Shown: positions 44,547-52,979, numbered from the stretch's first letter. The stretch: 64,000 nt of DNA from Roseibium aquae (GCF_008711285.1 NZ_VXDC01000008.1:124001-188000); one strand, 5' to 3'. Program-made: numbers and translations. Notes: a model not told the origin generated them from the letters alone.

Positions 44547-44906
44547 TCATGAAAGCCTCTGATCCGGTGGAATATGGTTGCCCGTCCACCGGCCATAGCG
44601 CCACGGCAGATACCAGCGCGTATCGGCAGGCAAATCGTCGGGAACGGGATCGAAACCGTCCGCGCCCCAGGGATTGCATCGCAGGATCCGCGAGAGCCCT
44701 AGCCAGCCGCCTGCCCACAATCCGTACCGGCGCAGAGCCTCGGCGGTGTAATCCGAACAGGTCGGCGCGTAGCGGCATTGCCGGCCCATCACCAGGGACA
44801 GGGAATGGCGGTACAGCCAAATCAAGCCCAACCCGGCGCGGGCGGGCACCGAAACCGGACGGACAGGTCCGGAGCCACCTGCCGCGTTATTGGACGACCG
44901 GCACAT
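44547..44906 (-). CDS. yidD: Membrane protein insertion efficiency factor YidD
   Basis: About 119 residues. The core YRHSLSLVMGRQCRYAPTCS-DYTAEALRRYGLWAGGWL and ILRCNPWG is the full YidD signature, with Cys residues of the RxCR-xxPTCS block intact. It aids YidC/Sec insertion at the inner membrane. The start is uncertain: the frame begins at a TTG (44927), and the ATG at 44906 fits better but has no strong ribosome site. Normally yidD sits near rpmH-rnpA-yidC; here it is downstream of an Fe-S scaffold gene, an arrangement I have seen as common in this order. Confidence 0.88.
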   Translation of the reverse strand: MCRSSNNAAGGSGPVRPVSVPARAGLGLIWLYRHSLSLVMGRQCRYAPTCSDYTAEALRRYGLWAGGWLGLSRILRCNPWGADGFDPVPDDLPADTRWYLPWRYGRWTGNHIPPDQRLS

Positions 44907-44951
44907 CGCCAAGAATCTCTGGGCCAAGGATCTCTGGGCGGACGACCGCGG

Positions 44952-45413
44952 TCATGCGGCCGCCCCGCTGCCGGTTTTGCTGGCCGTGGCTGCTTCGATT
45001 TGATCCAGCGCATCCACCACCGCATCAAACGTAAGCAAAGTGGACGCGTGGCGGGCCTTGTAGTCGCGCACCGGCTCCAGAAACTTCAGGTCTGCGAACC
45101 GGCCTGTGGGCGCCGGACCGCCTTCCTTGAGCATGCTGCGCATGGTCTGCCTGACCTCGCGCAATTCGGCGGGTGTTGCGCCGATGATGTTCATGGCCAT
45201 GATGGATGACGCGGCTTGCCCGAGGGCACAGGCTTTCACGTCATGCGCAAAATCGGAAATGGTGCCATCCTCGAGGACCAGATCCACGGTCACAGTCGAC
45301 CCGCACAGCTTCGAGTGGGCCTTGGCACTGGCCTGCGGATGCTCCAGCCGCCCAATTCTTGGGATGTTGCCCGCGAATTCGAGGATCTTGGCGTTGTACA
45401 TATCGTCCAGCAT
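44952..45413 (-). CDS. IscU/NifU-like Fe-S cluster scaffold protein
   Basis: A 153-residue protein starting MLDDMYNAKILEFAGNIPRI. Conserved Cys at LCGSTVTVDLVLEDG, DVKACALGQAASSIMAMNII and the acidic site around residue 60 match NifU-N/SufU scaffolds, though the third Cys common to IscU is not clear. It likely holds nascent [2Fe-2S] clusters. It reads divergently from folE, sharing an AT-palindromic spacer, and precedes yidD by 45 bases. Confidence 0.82.
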   Translation of the reverse strand: MLDDMYNAKILEFAGNIPRIGRLEHPQASAKAHSKLCGSTVTVDLVLEDGTISDFAHDVKACALGQAASSIMAMNIIGATPAELREVRQTMRSMLKEGGPAPTGRFADLKFLEPVRDYKARHASTLLTFDAVVDALDQIEAATASKTGSGAAA

Positions 45414-45468
45414 GATCGCCCCGTCTTGATCGATCCGTGTTCATTGGCGCATTGCCGTCATGACGTCA

Positions 45469-45480
45469 CTATATATATAG
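45469..45480. promoter_or_regulatory. AT palindrome in the Fe-S scaffold / folE divergent region
   Basis: CTATATATATAG, a perfect 12-bp palindrome, sits in the 283-base divergent region. TTGCCG (45452-45457), 17 bases, then ATATAG (45475-45480) would make a plus-strand promoter for folE, with a leader over 200 bases. The match is moderate, and the palindrome could instead be an operator. Nothing else stands out in this gap. Confidence 0.4.
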
Positions 45481-45696
45481 CTTGTGGCTGGCGGGAAATC
45501 CGCAAGTGGGAGTGGGGCCGCTACCGATTGACCCGGTGCCGTCCGCGCAGGCGCGTTGCATCTGCAAACTCTGAAACTGTGCGTTTGCGAATTGATCCGG
45601 TATGTTAGACGAACGCAGAACGCAGCGTCGATGCCTGATCCGGCAGTTTGGGAATGCCGTATGACGAGTGATACTAGGAAGTTAGCGAGGATCGAA

Positions 45697-46332
45697 ATGG
45701 ACGCTGTCCTCAAGCCGGTCGGAAAAACCTTTGACCGCAAATCTCCCGATCAACTGACCCGACCGAGCCGCGAGGAAGCCGAGGCGGCGGTGCGAACCCT
45801 GCTGGCCTGGACCGGCGACGACCCGGACCGGGAAGGCCTTCTCGATACGCCCAAGCGGGTCGTAAAAGCATTCGGTCAGCTTTACGGGGGCTATTTCGAA
45901 GACCCGATGGAGCACCTGGAGCGGACATTCGAGGATGTTGGCGGCTACCAGGACATTGTCATGGTGCGCGGCATACCGTTCCACTCCCATTGCGAACATC
46001 ACATGCTGCCGTTTGTCGGCCAGGCGCATATTGCGTACTATCCGGCAGAAGGTGTTGTGGGCCTGTCGAAATTGGCCCGGGTGGTCGATATCTACGCCAA
46101 GCGTCTTCAGACGCAGGAAAACTTGACGGCACAGGTGACATCGGCCATTGACGACGCACTCGCACCGCGCGGCCTGGCCGTGATGATGGAAGCCGAGCAC
46201 CAGTGCATGACCATGCGCGGCGTGCAGAAGCCGGGCGTATCCACCATCACAACCCAGTTCACGGGCGTCTTCGTCGACGATCCCGCCGAACAGGCGAAGT
46301 TCATGTCCCTGGTGCGGGGCATGGGCCGGTAA
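45697..46332 (+). CDS. folE: GTP cyclohydrolase I
   Basis: First step of folate (and other pterin) synthesis: GTP to dihydroneopterin triphosphate. It has 211 residues, starting [20 protein letters not shown], with GAGG 6 bases upstream; longer frames to 45556 have weaker sites. The Zn site is in [13 protein letters not shown] with Cys in [29 protein letters not shown] and the C-terminal FTGVFVDDP are canonical. hisI follows 49 bases later. Confidence 0.96.
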   Translation: MDAVLKPVGKTFDRKSPDQLTRPSREEAEAAVRTLLAWTGDDPDREGLLDTPKRVVKAFGQLYGGYFEDPMEHLERTFEDVGGYQDIVMVRGIPFHSHCEHHMLPFVGQAHIAYYPAEGVVGLSKLARVVDIYAKRLQTQENLTAQVTSAIDDALAPRGLAVMMEAEHQCMTMRGVQKPGVSTITTQFTGVFVDDPAEQAKFMSLVRGMGR

Positions 46333-46381
46333 GTTCCTTCCGGCCCTTGCGATTGACACTTTCTTGCAAGGGCCATTTGCC

Positions 46382-46837
46382 ATGACCGACCTGAGTTTCG
46401 CCAAGCGCGGTTCCAAAACGGCGATCGAAACCGGGCGGGAGTTCAGCCCAAAATTCGATGGTGACGGACTTATTGTCGCGGTTGTGACCGATTACGAGAC
46501 CAACGAGGTTCTCATGGTCGGTTACATGAACGCTGAAGCGCTGAAGCGCACAATCGAAACCGGCGAAGCGTGGTACTGGAGCCGCTCCCGCAAAAGCTTC
46601 TGGAAAAAAGGCGAGACATCCGGCCAGGTTCAGAAAGTACGGGAAATTCTCACGGACTGCGATCAGGATGCGCTCGTCGTGAAGGTTCGTGTCGAAGGCA
46701 ACGGGGCAACCTGCCACGTGGGCTACCGGTCGTGTTTTTATCGTGCTGTCGACCTGTCCAGTGAAACGTCCGTCGCCCTCAACGCGACGAACGTCCCAAA
46801 GGTGTACGAACCCGAAGACGTTTACGGAAAGTCCTGA
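46382..46837 (+). CDS. hisI: Phosphoribosyl-AMP cyclohydrolase
   Basis: Third step of histidine synthesis. It has 151 residues; the ATG at 46382 ([20 protein letters not shown]) has AAGGG 9 bases upstream. Conserved blocks [39 protein letters not shown] and [11 protein letters not shown] with [11 protein letters not shown] supply the Zn/Mg ligands. It is the single-domain type without the HisE pyrophosphohydrolase fused. It lies 49 bases after folE. Confidence 0.95.
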   Translation: MTDLSFAKRGSKTAIETGREFSPKFDGDGLIVAVVTDYETNEVLMVGYMNAEALKRTIETGEAWYWSRSRKSFWKKGETSGQVQKVREILTDCDQDALVVKVRVEGNGATCHVGYRSCFYRAVDLSSETSVALNATNVPKVYEPEDVYGKS

Positions 46838-46850
46838 GAGATCCAGGCCG

Positions 46851-47282
46851 TCAGGTCATGGTGATGTAACTGCGCATCTGCTCGGCTTCCAGTTCCACCT
46901 GAGCGATCTTGTGTTTCACCACGTCACCGATGGAAATCAGACCGGTGACCTTGTTGTCGGCAACTACCGGGACGTGGCGGAACCGCCCGCTGGTCATCAA
47001 AGCCATGACGGTGCCGATGCTGTCGGCCTCTGTGCAGGTCACGACTTTCTTGGTCATGACGCTGGATACCGGTTGCATAAGGGCACTCGCGCCCGACATG
47101 CCAATGGCCTTCACGATATCCCGTTCGGAGATGATCCCTTCGATATGGCCGGCGTCATCGGTGACGACGATCGCCCCGATCTTGTGTTCCGCCAGGGTTT
47201 TGCACACCTCACTGAGCAGTGTGCCGCTCCGTTCGGACACGACGTCCCGGCCTTTCGTACTCAGAATTGCAGCAACGGTCAT
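46851..47282 (-). CDS. Two-CBS-domain protein
   Basis: A 143-residue protein made of two CBS domains: about 1-65 (MTVAAILSTKGRDVVSERSG to DIVKAI) and about 75-135 (VSSVMTKKVVTCTEADSIGT to ISIGDVVKHKI). The start at 47282 has GGGAGG 9 bases away. CBS pairs bind adenine nucleotides or SAM and sense energy; stand-alone ones regulate unknown partners. It converges with hisI, 13 bases apart. Confidence 0.9.
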   Translation of the reverse strand: MTVAAILSTKGRDVVSERSGTLLSEVCKTLAEHKIGAIVVTDDAGHIEGIISERDIVKAIGMSGASALMQPVSSVMTKKVVTCTEADSIGTVMALMTSGRFRHVPVVADNKVTGLISIGDVVKHKIAQVELEAEQMRSYITMT

Positions 47283-47748
47283 CGGCTTGATCCTCCCATG
47301 ATGTGAGCCGGGTCCTGCTCCCTCAGGACCTTGCGGCATCATGGCAAAATTTCAAGGAAGCGCAAACATCTGGTTTGCCTGACCTTTCCTGCGCGGTTTA
47401 CGGCATCTGGAAACCAACGCGTTTCCAGAGGCGCTCAAAACAAGACGTCGGGCCGCTGTTCAAAGTTTTGTTTTGGCGCGATACCGCCGATGGCGATGCC
47501 GGAGCCCATATGGTTTTATGTCCAAAGGCGGCTTTTGAATGAAGATGCGAGAGACTGTTTCGTGGTTGCGGACAGGACCTGATCGCCGGTTCTGCCCTCC
47601 GGGTTATCCACGACAATAGCGGACGAAGCCTCGAAACCATCGAAACCGTGCTTATTTTCGGGGTGAAAGATGACACCGCGCGCGCCCGAACACACAAGAC
47701 GGCGAACCTGCCGCGTCTGGTGAACGGCTCTTCACCCCATGTCCGCGG
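47283..47748. other. Gap between CBS gene and methyltransferase
   Basis: About 470 bases. Open frames on either strand have no natural protein look and no ribosome site; I see no tRNA, repeat or terminator. The CBS gene's promoter must lie here. The stretch borders an AT-rich gene of foreign appearance, with a similar empty gap on its far side. Confidence 0.5.
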
Positions 47749-48378
47749 CTACCGCTTTCTTCCCACAAAGTTCAAGGTTGTCGGAGCGAGTGTATAGGCC
47801 AGTTGCGCTTTGGCACGTCGTTTGAAGATTTTTTCCATCAGAGACCTTTTCGGCTTCTTGCGAACAGCGAAGTCATTTGGATTGCTCTGCATGACCGCCA
47901 CATCCCCAACGGCATTCGAGGAAATCGTAGATTTTTCGAGGTCAAAATGGAAATCCGGATAAAGGTACTCGATGGCCTTGGGCGTGAACCGCCAATAATC
48001 TGAAGGATATCCGTGAAACCTCCAGGAAAAGGGAACGGAAAGCGCGAGTATTCCATCTTTCTCGACTATCGATGACACGTTCTTCGAAAACGAAAAAATA
48101 TCGTCAACATGTTCCATCACGCTCATGCATATCACGGTATTGAATTTTTGATTCCCAAGCTGACCGAGGACAATTTCAAAGTCCTTCGTAAAATCGACGA
48201 CCCGGTCGACGTTTTTTCCCTCGCTCATATCCACACCGACAAACTCCATCTCGGGAAAGAGGTCGCGAAAATTGTTCGATGTGGAGTTGTCATAGTGCCT
48301 GGAGCCAATTTCGAGGATCGGACCCTTCATCGCGTGCAAATGCGCTTTCAGCCATTCAAACTGGTTTAAATCCCCCAT
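47749..48378 (-). CDS. Class I SAM-dependent methyltransferase, AT-rich (probably acquired)
   Basis: A 209-residue protein, start at 48378 (MGDLNQFEWLKAHLHAMKGP) with AAGGG 8 bases away. Motif I ILEIGSRHYD with FVGVDMSEGKNVDRVVDF, then VICMSVMEHVDDIFSFSKNV (post-I), and YPSDYWRFTPKAIEYLYPDF are typical of methyltransferases for sugars or glycans. Its codons are visibly richer in A and T than all neighbours, and it is isolated between two gene-free gaps of about 400 bases. A laterally acquired surface-glycan gene is a fair guess; the substrate is unknown. Confidence 0.82.
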   Translation of the reverse strand: MGDLNQFEWLKAHLHAMKGPILEIGSRHYDNSTSNNFRDLFPEMEFVGVDMSEGKNVDRVVDFTKDFEIVLGQLGNQKFNTVICMSVMEHVDDIFSFSKNVSSIVEKDGILALSVPFSWRFHGYPSDYWRFTPKAIEYLYPDFHFDLEKSTISSNAVGDVAVMQSNPNDFAVRKKPKRSLMEKIFKRRAKAQLAYTLAPTTLNFVGRKR

Positions 48379-48795
48379 CTGCGCGCCCTTCAATGCTCAG
48401 TTCCAAAATGAATTTCGAGCAACTGTAATCCGAACCGGGGAATGTCGTCACCGCTAAGATTGAAAGGGGAGCAAAGATCCGTCTTCAGCGTCACGAAATG
48501 GCCGGCAACGCGGATCACGCGATGCGCTCAACGGTCCGCTGCGGCGGTCGCCTTCGCCTTTCTGGATTTGGCATGGTGGGACGGCGCTTGCCAGTTAGAC
48601 CAAGAAACCCTGCACCCTGAGGTCTGCCGGCTGTGTCCGGTCTTTGGCCGTTGCAACGGCCTCTGGCTGCGCTATCGAACAAGACCCTGCGTGGGCCCAG
48701 CCCCTGATGGCCGCAAAGCTGGCCGTCCTCGTTTCCGCCTACACGACACCTGTTTGCGGCAGGACAATCCCTGGACCGGCTCTCGCATCCACGTC
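48379..48795. other. Gap between methyltransferase and rhomboid gene
   Basis: About 420 bases without a supported gene. A long plus-strand open frame here is antisense to the rhomboid gene. I see no tRNA, inverted repeat pair or IS end. Together with the gap at 47283-47748 it flanks the AT-rich methyltransferase. Confidence 0.45.
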
Positions 48796-49569
48796 TTATC
48801 CCCGCCGCCGGGACACCGGATCAAGCACCGGGAACAGAAGAAGTCCGGCGATGAAGCCACCGATATGCGCTTGCCAGGCAATGCTTGTTCCCTCGCCGGC
48901 CATCGGCGCGCTCGCCAGGCCCATGAACAGATTGAGGCCGAACCAGACGGCCGTAAACGTGATGACCTGCGGGTTGGAGAAGGACTGGCGCAACGAGACG
49001 GCCGGCATGAAATAGGCCCCCGCGTCGGAGCGGCGGAAGGAGCCCAGAGGTCCGCCATATTCGAAGATGAAGCGGATCGCGGCCGCCATCTGCCCGGACA
49101 CGGCTGCGGATGCCCCGATCACAGGGACACTTTCACCAAAATGGGTCATGAGATGGGTGAGCGCGCCCGCTATCGCGCACAGAGCCGACAGAAGGAGGAA
49201 CCGGCCTGCGCCGAACCGGCGGGCGACCGCCGTTCCAAAGATCGCCATCCAAAGCACGTTGAAGACGACATGCATGGTCCCGCCATGCAGGAAACTGTAG
49301 GTAACGAACGACCAGATATCCGCGGCAAGGCCGCCCGGCGCCATGCCGCTGGCAAACACACCGGTTGTGTAGCGGACCGGCCAAAAGCCGAAGTAAAGCA
49401 GGAGATCAAGATCGATCCCCGCCGGCAGGACGAAAGAGCGAACGCCATGAATACCGATCAAGATGGCTCCAAGCCAAATGATCACCCGTGGCAGATTGAA
49501 CATCGGTTCTCCGGCGGGAGGCCGGGGGCCGTGGTCTGGCTCGCGGGATTTGAATGTATAGACGTTCAT
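48796..49569 (-). CDS. Rhomboid-family intramembrane serine protease
   Basis: A 257-residue membrane protein; ribosome site GAGGAAAGC, start MNVYTFKSREPDHGPRPPAG. Six or more spans. HGGTMHVVFNVLWMAIFG is the conserved first-helix block, the catalytic serine is Ser154 in GASAAVSG, and the partner His is His235 in AWQAHIGGFIAG. Both catalytic residues are present, so it should cleave substrates within the membrane. The target is unknown. A minus-strand terminator lies 162 bases upstream and marks the end of another transcript. Confidence 0.9.
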   Translation of the reverse strand: MNVYTFKSREPDHGPRPPAGEPMFNLPRVIIWLGAILIGIHGVRSFVLPAGIDLDLLLYFGFWPVRYTTGVFASGMAPGGLAADIWSFVTYSFLHGGTMHVVFNVLWMAIFGTAVARRFGAGRFLLLSALCAIAGALTHLMTHFGESVPVIGASAAVSGQMAAAIRFIFEYGGPLGSFRRSDAGAYFMPAVSLRQSFSNPQVITFTAVWFGLNLFMGLASAPMAGEGTSIAWQAHIGGFIAGLLLFPVLDPVSRRRG

Positions 49570-49730
49570 CAGCTTTCCTCACCATTCCTGGTGTGATGTA
49601 AGATCCGGGCTCCCAAGAGCAACACAAAAAGCCGCCATAACCTGTTCCGTTTCGAAACACGGTGAATGGACATGTTCCGCCACCGCGGTCCTTTTGGCGC
49701 AATGATAAACCCCTAGCGTGACCGGCGCCC

Positions 49731-49892
49731 AAAACAAAACGCCGCCTGGTCCAAGACCAAGCGGCGCCCTGCATGCCTCCCGAATATGTGTCGCGTCCCC
49801 ACGCTCCCCCTGCGGGCCCTTCAGCGGCGCTGACCTTTACCGGTCCGTCTTCCCGCGGATTTCAGCCTCTTGAGCAGGTGATTACATAATCT
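49731..49892 (-). ncRNA. Candidate small RNA ending at a strong terminator
   Basis: On the minus strand a promoter-like pair TTGGCG (49922-49927), 17 bases, CATATT (49899-49904) lies about 160 bases before an intrinsic terminator: GCCGC-TGGTC stem (10 bp with one mismatch, 49741-49765) followed by GTTTTGTTTT (49731-49740). No convincing protein is encoded between. The 5' end is predicted near 49892. It could instead be an untranslated leader ending before rhomboid. The region also contains the complement of the shared C-rich 20-mer (49790-49809). Confidence 0.45.
49790..49809 (+). repeat. C-rich 20-mer, copy 1
   Basis: GTCGCGTCCCCACGCTCCCC. A second copy at 52844-52863 differs at one base. 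Here it lies, as its G-rich complement, inside the candidate minus-strand small RNA; in copy 2 it is on the plus strand in a hairpin loop. Confidence 0.6.
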
Positions 49893-50104
49893 TTCGTCAA
49901 TATGCAGACATTCACAGGCCCCGCCAAGCGTTACGTTTAATTAACCTTAATACTTCCTTACGATCCGAATTCAGTCGACTTTCCCGAGACTTGGCACGGC
50001 CTGTGCTTTTCATGGGGCAACCGGCGCGACCCGATCGGGATGTGCCAATTCAGAACACTCAAGTCAGCGCGCCACTCCGCCGCGATGACGAACGGGGGCT
50101 CACA

Positions 50105-50752
50105 ATGAAAAATGGTGTCTCGCAAGCCTTGTACCGCTATTGGGACGAATTGCGCGGTCTGCGGCCTGCGCCGAACCGCAGCGAAATCGATCCCGGACAA
50201 ATCCGCGGTCTGCTCGGAGATACGTTCATCCTTGAGACCATGTCTCCAAACGATGTTCGCTATCGTCTGGCCGGCACGCGGTTGTGTTCGGTGCACTGCC
50301 GCGAACTGAAAGGACGCAACTTTCTGCGCGGCTGGAGTGAACGCGACCGCGAGGCACTGGAAAGTCTAGTATCGGCCATTCGCGAGGATGCGGCTGCAGC
50401 CATTGTTGGCATCGCCGCTCAAACGGAACATCGCCAACAGGTCCAGCTCGAGATGTGCCTGCTCCCGTTGAACGTGCCAGGCTCGGGGCGTGTCCGCATT
50501 CTCGGGTGTTCCGCACCGATGGAGCGCCCGTACTGGCTGGGCATTCATCCGATTACCCACCAGACGATCACCAGTCTGAGACTGATCTGGCCCGATGAGC
50601 GGCCCTACTTTGTCAGCAAGACACAAACCAACAGCAATCCCATCTTGCCGAAATACAAGACCAAGGAAATGCCGGTGTCTGCGGGAGTGTTGCCAAATGG
50701 AGCGGAACGCCGTGTTGGTCATCTGACCGTTTACTCCGGCGGCAAGACCTGA
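50105..50752 (+). CDS. PAS-domain protein of the alphaproteobacterial PAS_5 type
   Basis: A 215-residue protein, start at 50105 (MKNGVSQALYRYWDELRGLR) with GGGGG about 8 bases away. YWDELRGLRPAPNRSEIDPG is the usual opening of this single-domain family; RYRLAGTRLCSVHCRELKGR and RILGCSAPMERPYW follow. The family is annotated as a PAS-like sensor of unknown ligand, and has no output domain. TTAA-rich sequence upstream (49937-49950) is near but not equal to a CtrA box. A PilZ gene follows on the same strand. Confidence 0.8.
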   Translation: MKNGVSQALYRYWDELRGLRPAPNRSEIDPGQIRGLLGDTFILETMSPNDVRYRLAGTRLCSVHCRELKGRNFLRGWSERDREALESLVSAIREDAAAAIVGIAAQTEHRQQVQLEMCLLPLNVPGSGRVRILGCSAPMERPYWLGIHPITHQTITSLRLIWPDERPYFVSKTQTNSNPILPKYKTKEMPVSAGVLPNGAERRVGHLTVYSGGKT

Positions 50753-50919
50753 GCATCCGTAGCGCTCATGGAGTGACTTTTGAAACGAAGGATATTGTCT
50801 GAGCCGGATCCGCACCTTACGGTTCATTAACCGCAAATCATCTAAACTGTCCTCGACAGAGATGCGGATGATAGATCCTAGCTTGCAACTGCAAGTGAAT
50901 GCGACGCAAGGCAGACAAC

Positions 50920-51567
50920 ATGGTAGGCTCCGGCGCCGATTTGGCACCCGCGACAGCAGGCAACAAAGCCCTTCATGCCACGGACCGCCGGCGCCACCAA
51001 CGCGTTAAGGTCAACATTCTGGGCCGATTCATGCTGGAAGACCGGCAGGAGTACCCCTGCCAAGTCGTCAACATGTCGCCGGGTGGCATGTCGGTCATAG
51101 CGCCCGTATCGGGAAAGGTCGGCGAACGTGTTGTTGCCTATCTGGACCATCTGAGCCGGGTTGAAGGCAGGATTGCGCGCGTGTTCGAGGGCGGATTTGC
51201 CGTCGAACTCCGCAACACGGCCCGCAAACGCGACAAGATCGCCAACGTCCTCACCTGGCTGGCAAACAAAGACGAACTGAATCTTCCGGAAGACCGGCGG
51301 CATGACCGCTTCGTGCCGAAAAATCCGATCACACGGATCGTTCTACCCGATGGCAGCACCCATATGTGCCGCTTGATAGACGTATCCCTGTCCGGCGCCG
51401 CGGTCGCAACGGACCTGAGGCCCGAACTCGGCGAACCGATCGAGATCGGAACCATGCGGGCCCGCATCGTGCGTCATATTGAAGGCGGCGTCGCGGTGGA
51501 GTTTGCAGCCGTTCAAAACCGGGATCTCCTCGAACGCCACATCACGATCGATCCGGAAGAGGGTTGA
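50920..51567 (+). CDS. Tandem PilZ-domain protein (c-di-GMP receptor candidate)
   Basis: A 215-residue protein from the ATG at 50920 (MVGSGADLAPATAGNKALHA), with AAGGC 8 bases upstream; an ATG at 50899 is the alternative. Two PilZ modules are visible: DRRRHQRVKVNILGRFMLED with NMSPGGMSVIAP, and DRRHDRFVPKNPITRIVLPD with DVSLSGAAVATD. Each has an R-rich switch (RRRHQR; RRHDR) and a D/NxSxxG motif, the c-di-GMP contacts, so both could bind. No output domain. Probably links c-di-GMP to motility or envelope; a BTLCP protease gene follows. Confidence 0.85.
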   Translation: MVGSGADLAPATAGNKALHATDRRRHQRVKVNILGRFMLEDRQEYPCQVVNMSPGGMSVIAPVSGKVGERVVAYLDHLSRVEGRIARVFEGGFAVELRNTARKRDKIANVLTWLANKDELNLPEDRRHDRFVPKNPITRIVLPDGSTHMCRLIDVSLSGAAVATDLRPELGEPIEIGTMRARIVRHIEGGVAVEFAAVQNRDLLERHITIDPEEG

Positions 51568-52174
51568 TTTCCAAGCCCGGAACTTGAATGAGTGATGGTT
51601 GCCCCGGTCATCCGGCCGGCCAGTCTGTAACTGGCCCGGCAGAAAGCCGGATCCAATCCGCCCACTGCCAACGCCCGGGCGGACAAATCGGCTCGCATCT
51701 CCCGCAATAGGTCTGCCTTGTCGGTGAGATAGAACGGCGCCGCAGCGCCCGTTCCCTCAATCCAGTTCCCGGTCCACAGTCTTTCGGTAAACCCGCCTTC
51801 TGCCGGTCCGGTAAAGACCGGTTCAGCCGCTTTTTCGCGCCCGAGGCCGGGTGGCCAACCGCTCTCCTGCGAACAAATTCGCCCTCGTATCCAAAAAAAT
51901 CGCTTCGATTTTTCTCGGCACACCAACCCGATTTCGGGCTTGAAGACACACCTTTGCCGCCATGCGAATCTGGACCTGAAACGATAAGACTCTGTCGCGA
52001 AACAGGTATTCTGGATCGATAAAATTTTAGTCAAATTCGATTCAAATTCATTTCAATATTTATTATGATTTATTCTAAATTGTCGTAAAGTTATATTTGA
52101 ATTTTACTTTGATCCTTAGAGTAGAATAAAATCGAATACGTCATAGTGATGCCAGCCTTGGGGAGGGCATGACT
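51568..52174. other. Gap with AT-rich 3' half before the BTLCP gene
   Basis: About 600 bases. A 173-codon minus-strand frame at 51513-52034 overlaps the PilZ gene and has no recognisable domain, so I do not call it. Bases about 52015-52145 are very AT-rich, with many AATT/TTAT runs, suiting a promoter or UP element for the BTLCP gene. No clean -35/-10 pair can be singled out among them. Confidence 0.45.
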
Positions 52175-52789
52175 ATGAGATTTCAAGTTTTTGGAACAGC
52201 ATTCGCAGTATTCGCATTGACTGTCGTGGGGACAGTCTCGCCGAGTTCTGCATCACCAACCCGGTTCATGGAAATGGACCGCGCCACCACCGCACCGGTT
52301 GGACATCGTCAGTTTTGTCAGAGCAATGAGTGGGCATGCCGCGGCAGCACCAGCCAACCGGCAATCGTCAAATTGACAGAAGCCCGCTGGCAGGAACTGA
52401 TCGCCATCAATGCGGAAGTCAACAACCGGATCCGCCCGGTGACGGATATAGAGCTTTTCGGCCGCGAAGAGTACTGGACCTATCCGGTCGATGGCGCGGG
52501 CGATTGCGAAGAGTATGTGCTGGAAAAGCAACGCGTTCTGATCGCGGCCGGATGGCCGAAGAGCGCGCTGCTCATCACCGTCGCGAAAGACATCAAGAAC
52601 GCCGGCCATGCGGTTTTGACCGTGCGGACCGATCAGGGGGACATGATCCTCGACAATCAGGTCACCGCGGTGCTGCCCTGGTATGCAACGCCCTATCGCT
52701 ACATCAAACGCCAGTCGCCGCACGCGCCGGCGAAATGGACCGGGATATCCGACACACGCGTCACCACGGTGAGCAGCGTCGGCAATTAA
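52175..52789 (+). CDS. Periplasmic transglutaminase-like cysteine protease (BTLCP)
   Basis: A 204-residue protein. Start at 52175 (MRFQVFGTAFAVFALTVVGT, a signal peptide ending about SASP); GGAGG is 8 bases away, while an ATG two codons earlier is too close. The triad is Cys111 in GAGDCEEYVLEKQ, His145 in AGHAVLTV and Asp160 in ILDNQ. The family includes LapG, a Ca-dependent protease that cleaves adhesins under c-di-GMP control by LapD. No LapD or adhesin is nearby, but a PilZ gene is upstream. Immediately downstream are three stable hairpins. Confidence 0.87.
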   Translation: MRFQVFGTAFAVFALTVVGTVSPSSASPTRFMEMDRATTAPVGHRQFCQSNEWACRGSTSQPAIVKLTEARWQELIAINAEVNNRIRPVTDIELFGREEYWTYPVDGAGDCEEYVLEKQRVLIAAGWPKSALLITVAKDIKNAGHAVLTVRTDQGDMILDNQVTAVLPWYATPYRYIKRQSPHAPAKWTGISDTRVTTVSSVGN

Positions 52790-52808
52790 GTCCACAAGGT
52801 TGGAAGGA

Positions 52809-52926
52809 TTTGCCTGGAAGGTCAGGCAAAGCGGGAAGATCCGGTCGCGTCCCCACCCTCCCCATCCCTACCACGACCGGATCCAGGGAGTCGGCCCGCC
52901 CCCGCAGGCCGGCTCCCGTCCTTTTC
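52809..52926 (+). ncRNA. Structured 3' region of the BTLCP gene, candidate 3'UTR-derived small RNA
   Basis: Three successive perfect or near-perfect hairpins begin 20 bases after the stop: (1) TTTGCCTG/CAGGCAAA (52809-52830); (2) a 10-bp stem GATCCGGTCG/CGACCGGATC (52838-52883) with a 26-base loop rich in CCCC/CUCCCC; (3) an 11-bp stem GGGAGTCGGCC/GGCCGGCTCCC (52886-52917) followed by GTCCTTTT, an intrinsic terminator. C-rich exposed loops are the hallmark of alphaproteobacterial regulatory RNAs that bind ribosome sites. Processing from the BTLCP mRNA is inferred. Confidence 0.55.
52844..52863 (+). repeat. C-rich 20-mer, copy 2 (loop of hairpin 2)
   Basis: GTCGCGTCCCCACCCTCCCC, 19 of 20 identical to 49790-49809. 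It starts in the 5' arm and runs through the loop of the second hairpin after the BTLCP gene. Confidence 0.6.
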
Positions 52927-52979
52927 GGCTGGCGGATCCAATTGTGAAATGATTGTCTTGCGGAGCAAAGGGACGCCGG

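Noticed and set aside
49931-49950. TTAA cluster upstream of the PAS gene as a CtrA box
   Set aside because: The TTAA spacing is 2 or 6 bases, not 7.
51513-52034. 173-codon minus-strand frame overlapping the end of the PilZ gene
   Set aside because: A stretch looks faintly protein-like (FYLTDKADLLREMRADL), but there is no family, no ribosome site and an overlap with PilZ; at most a gene relic.
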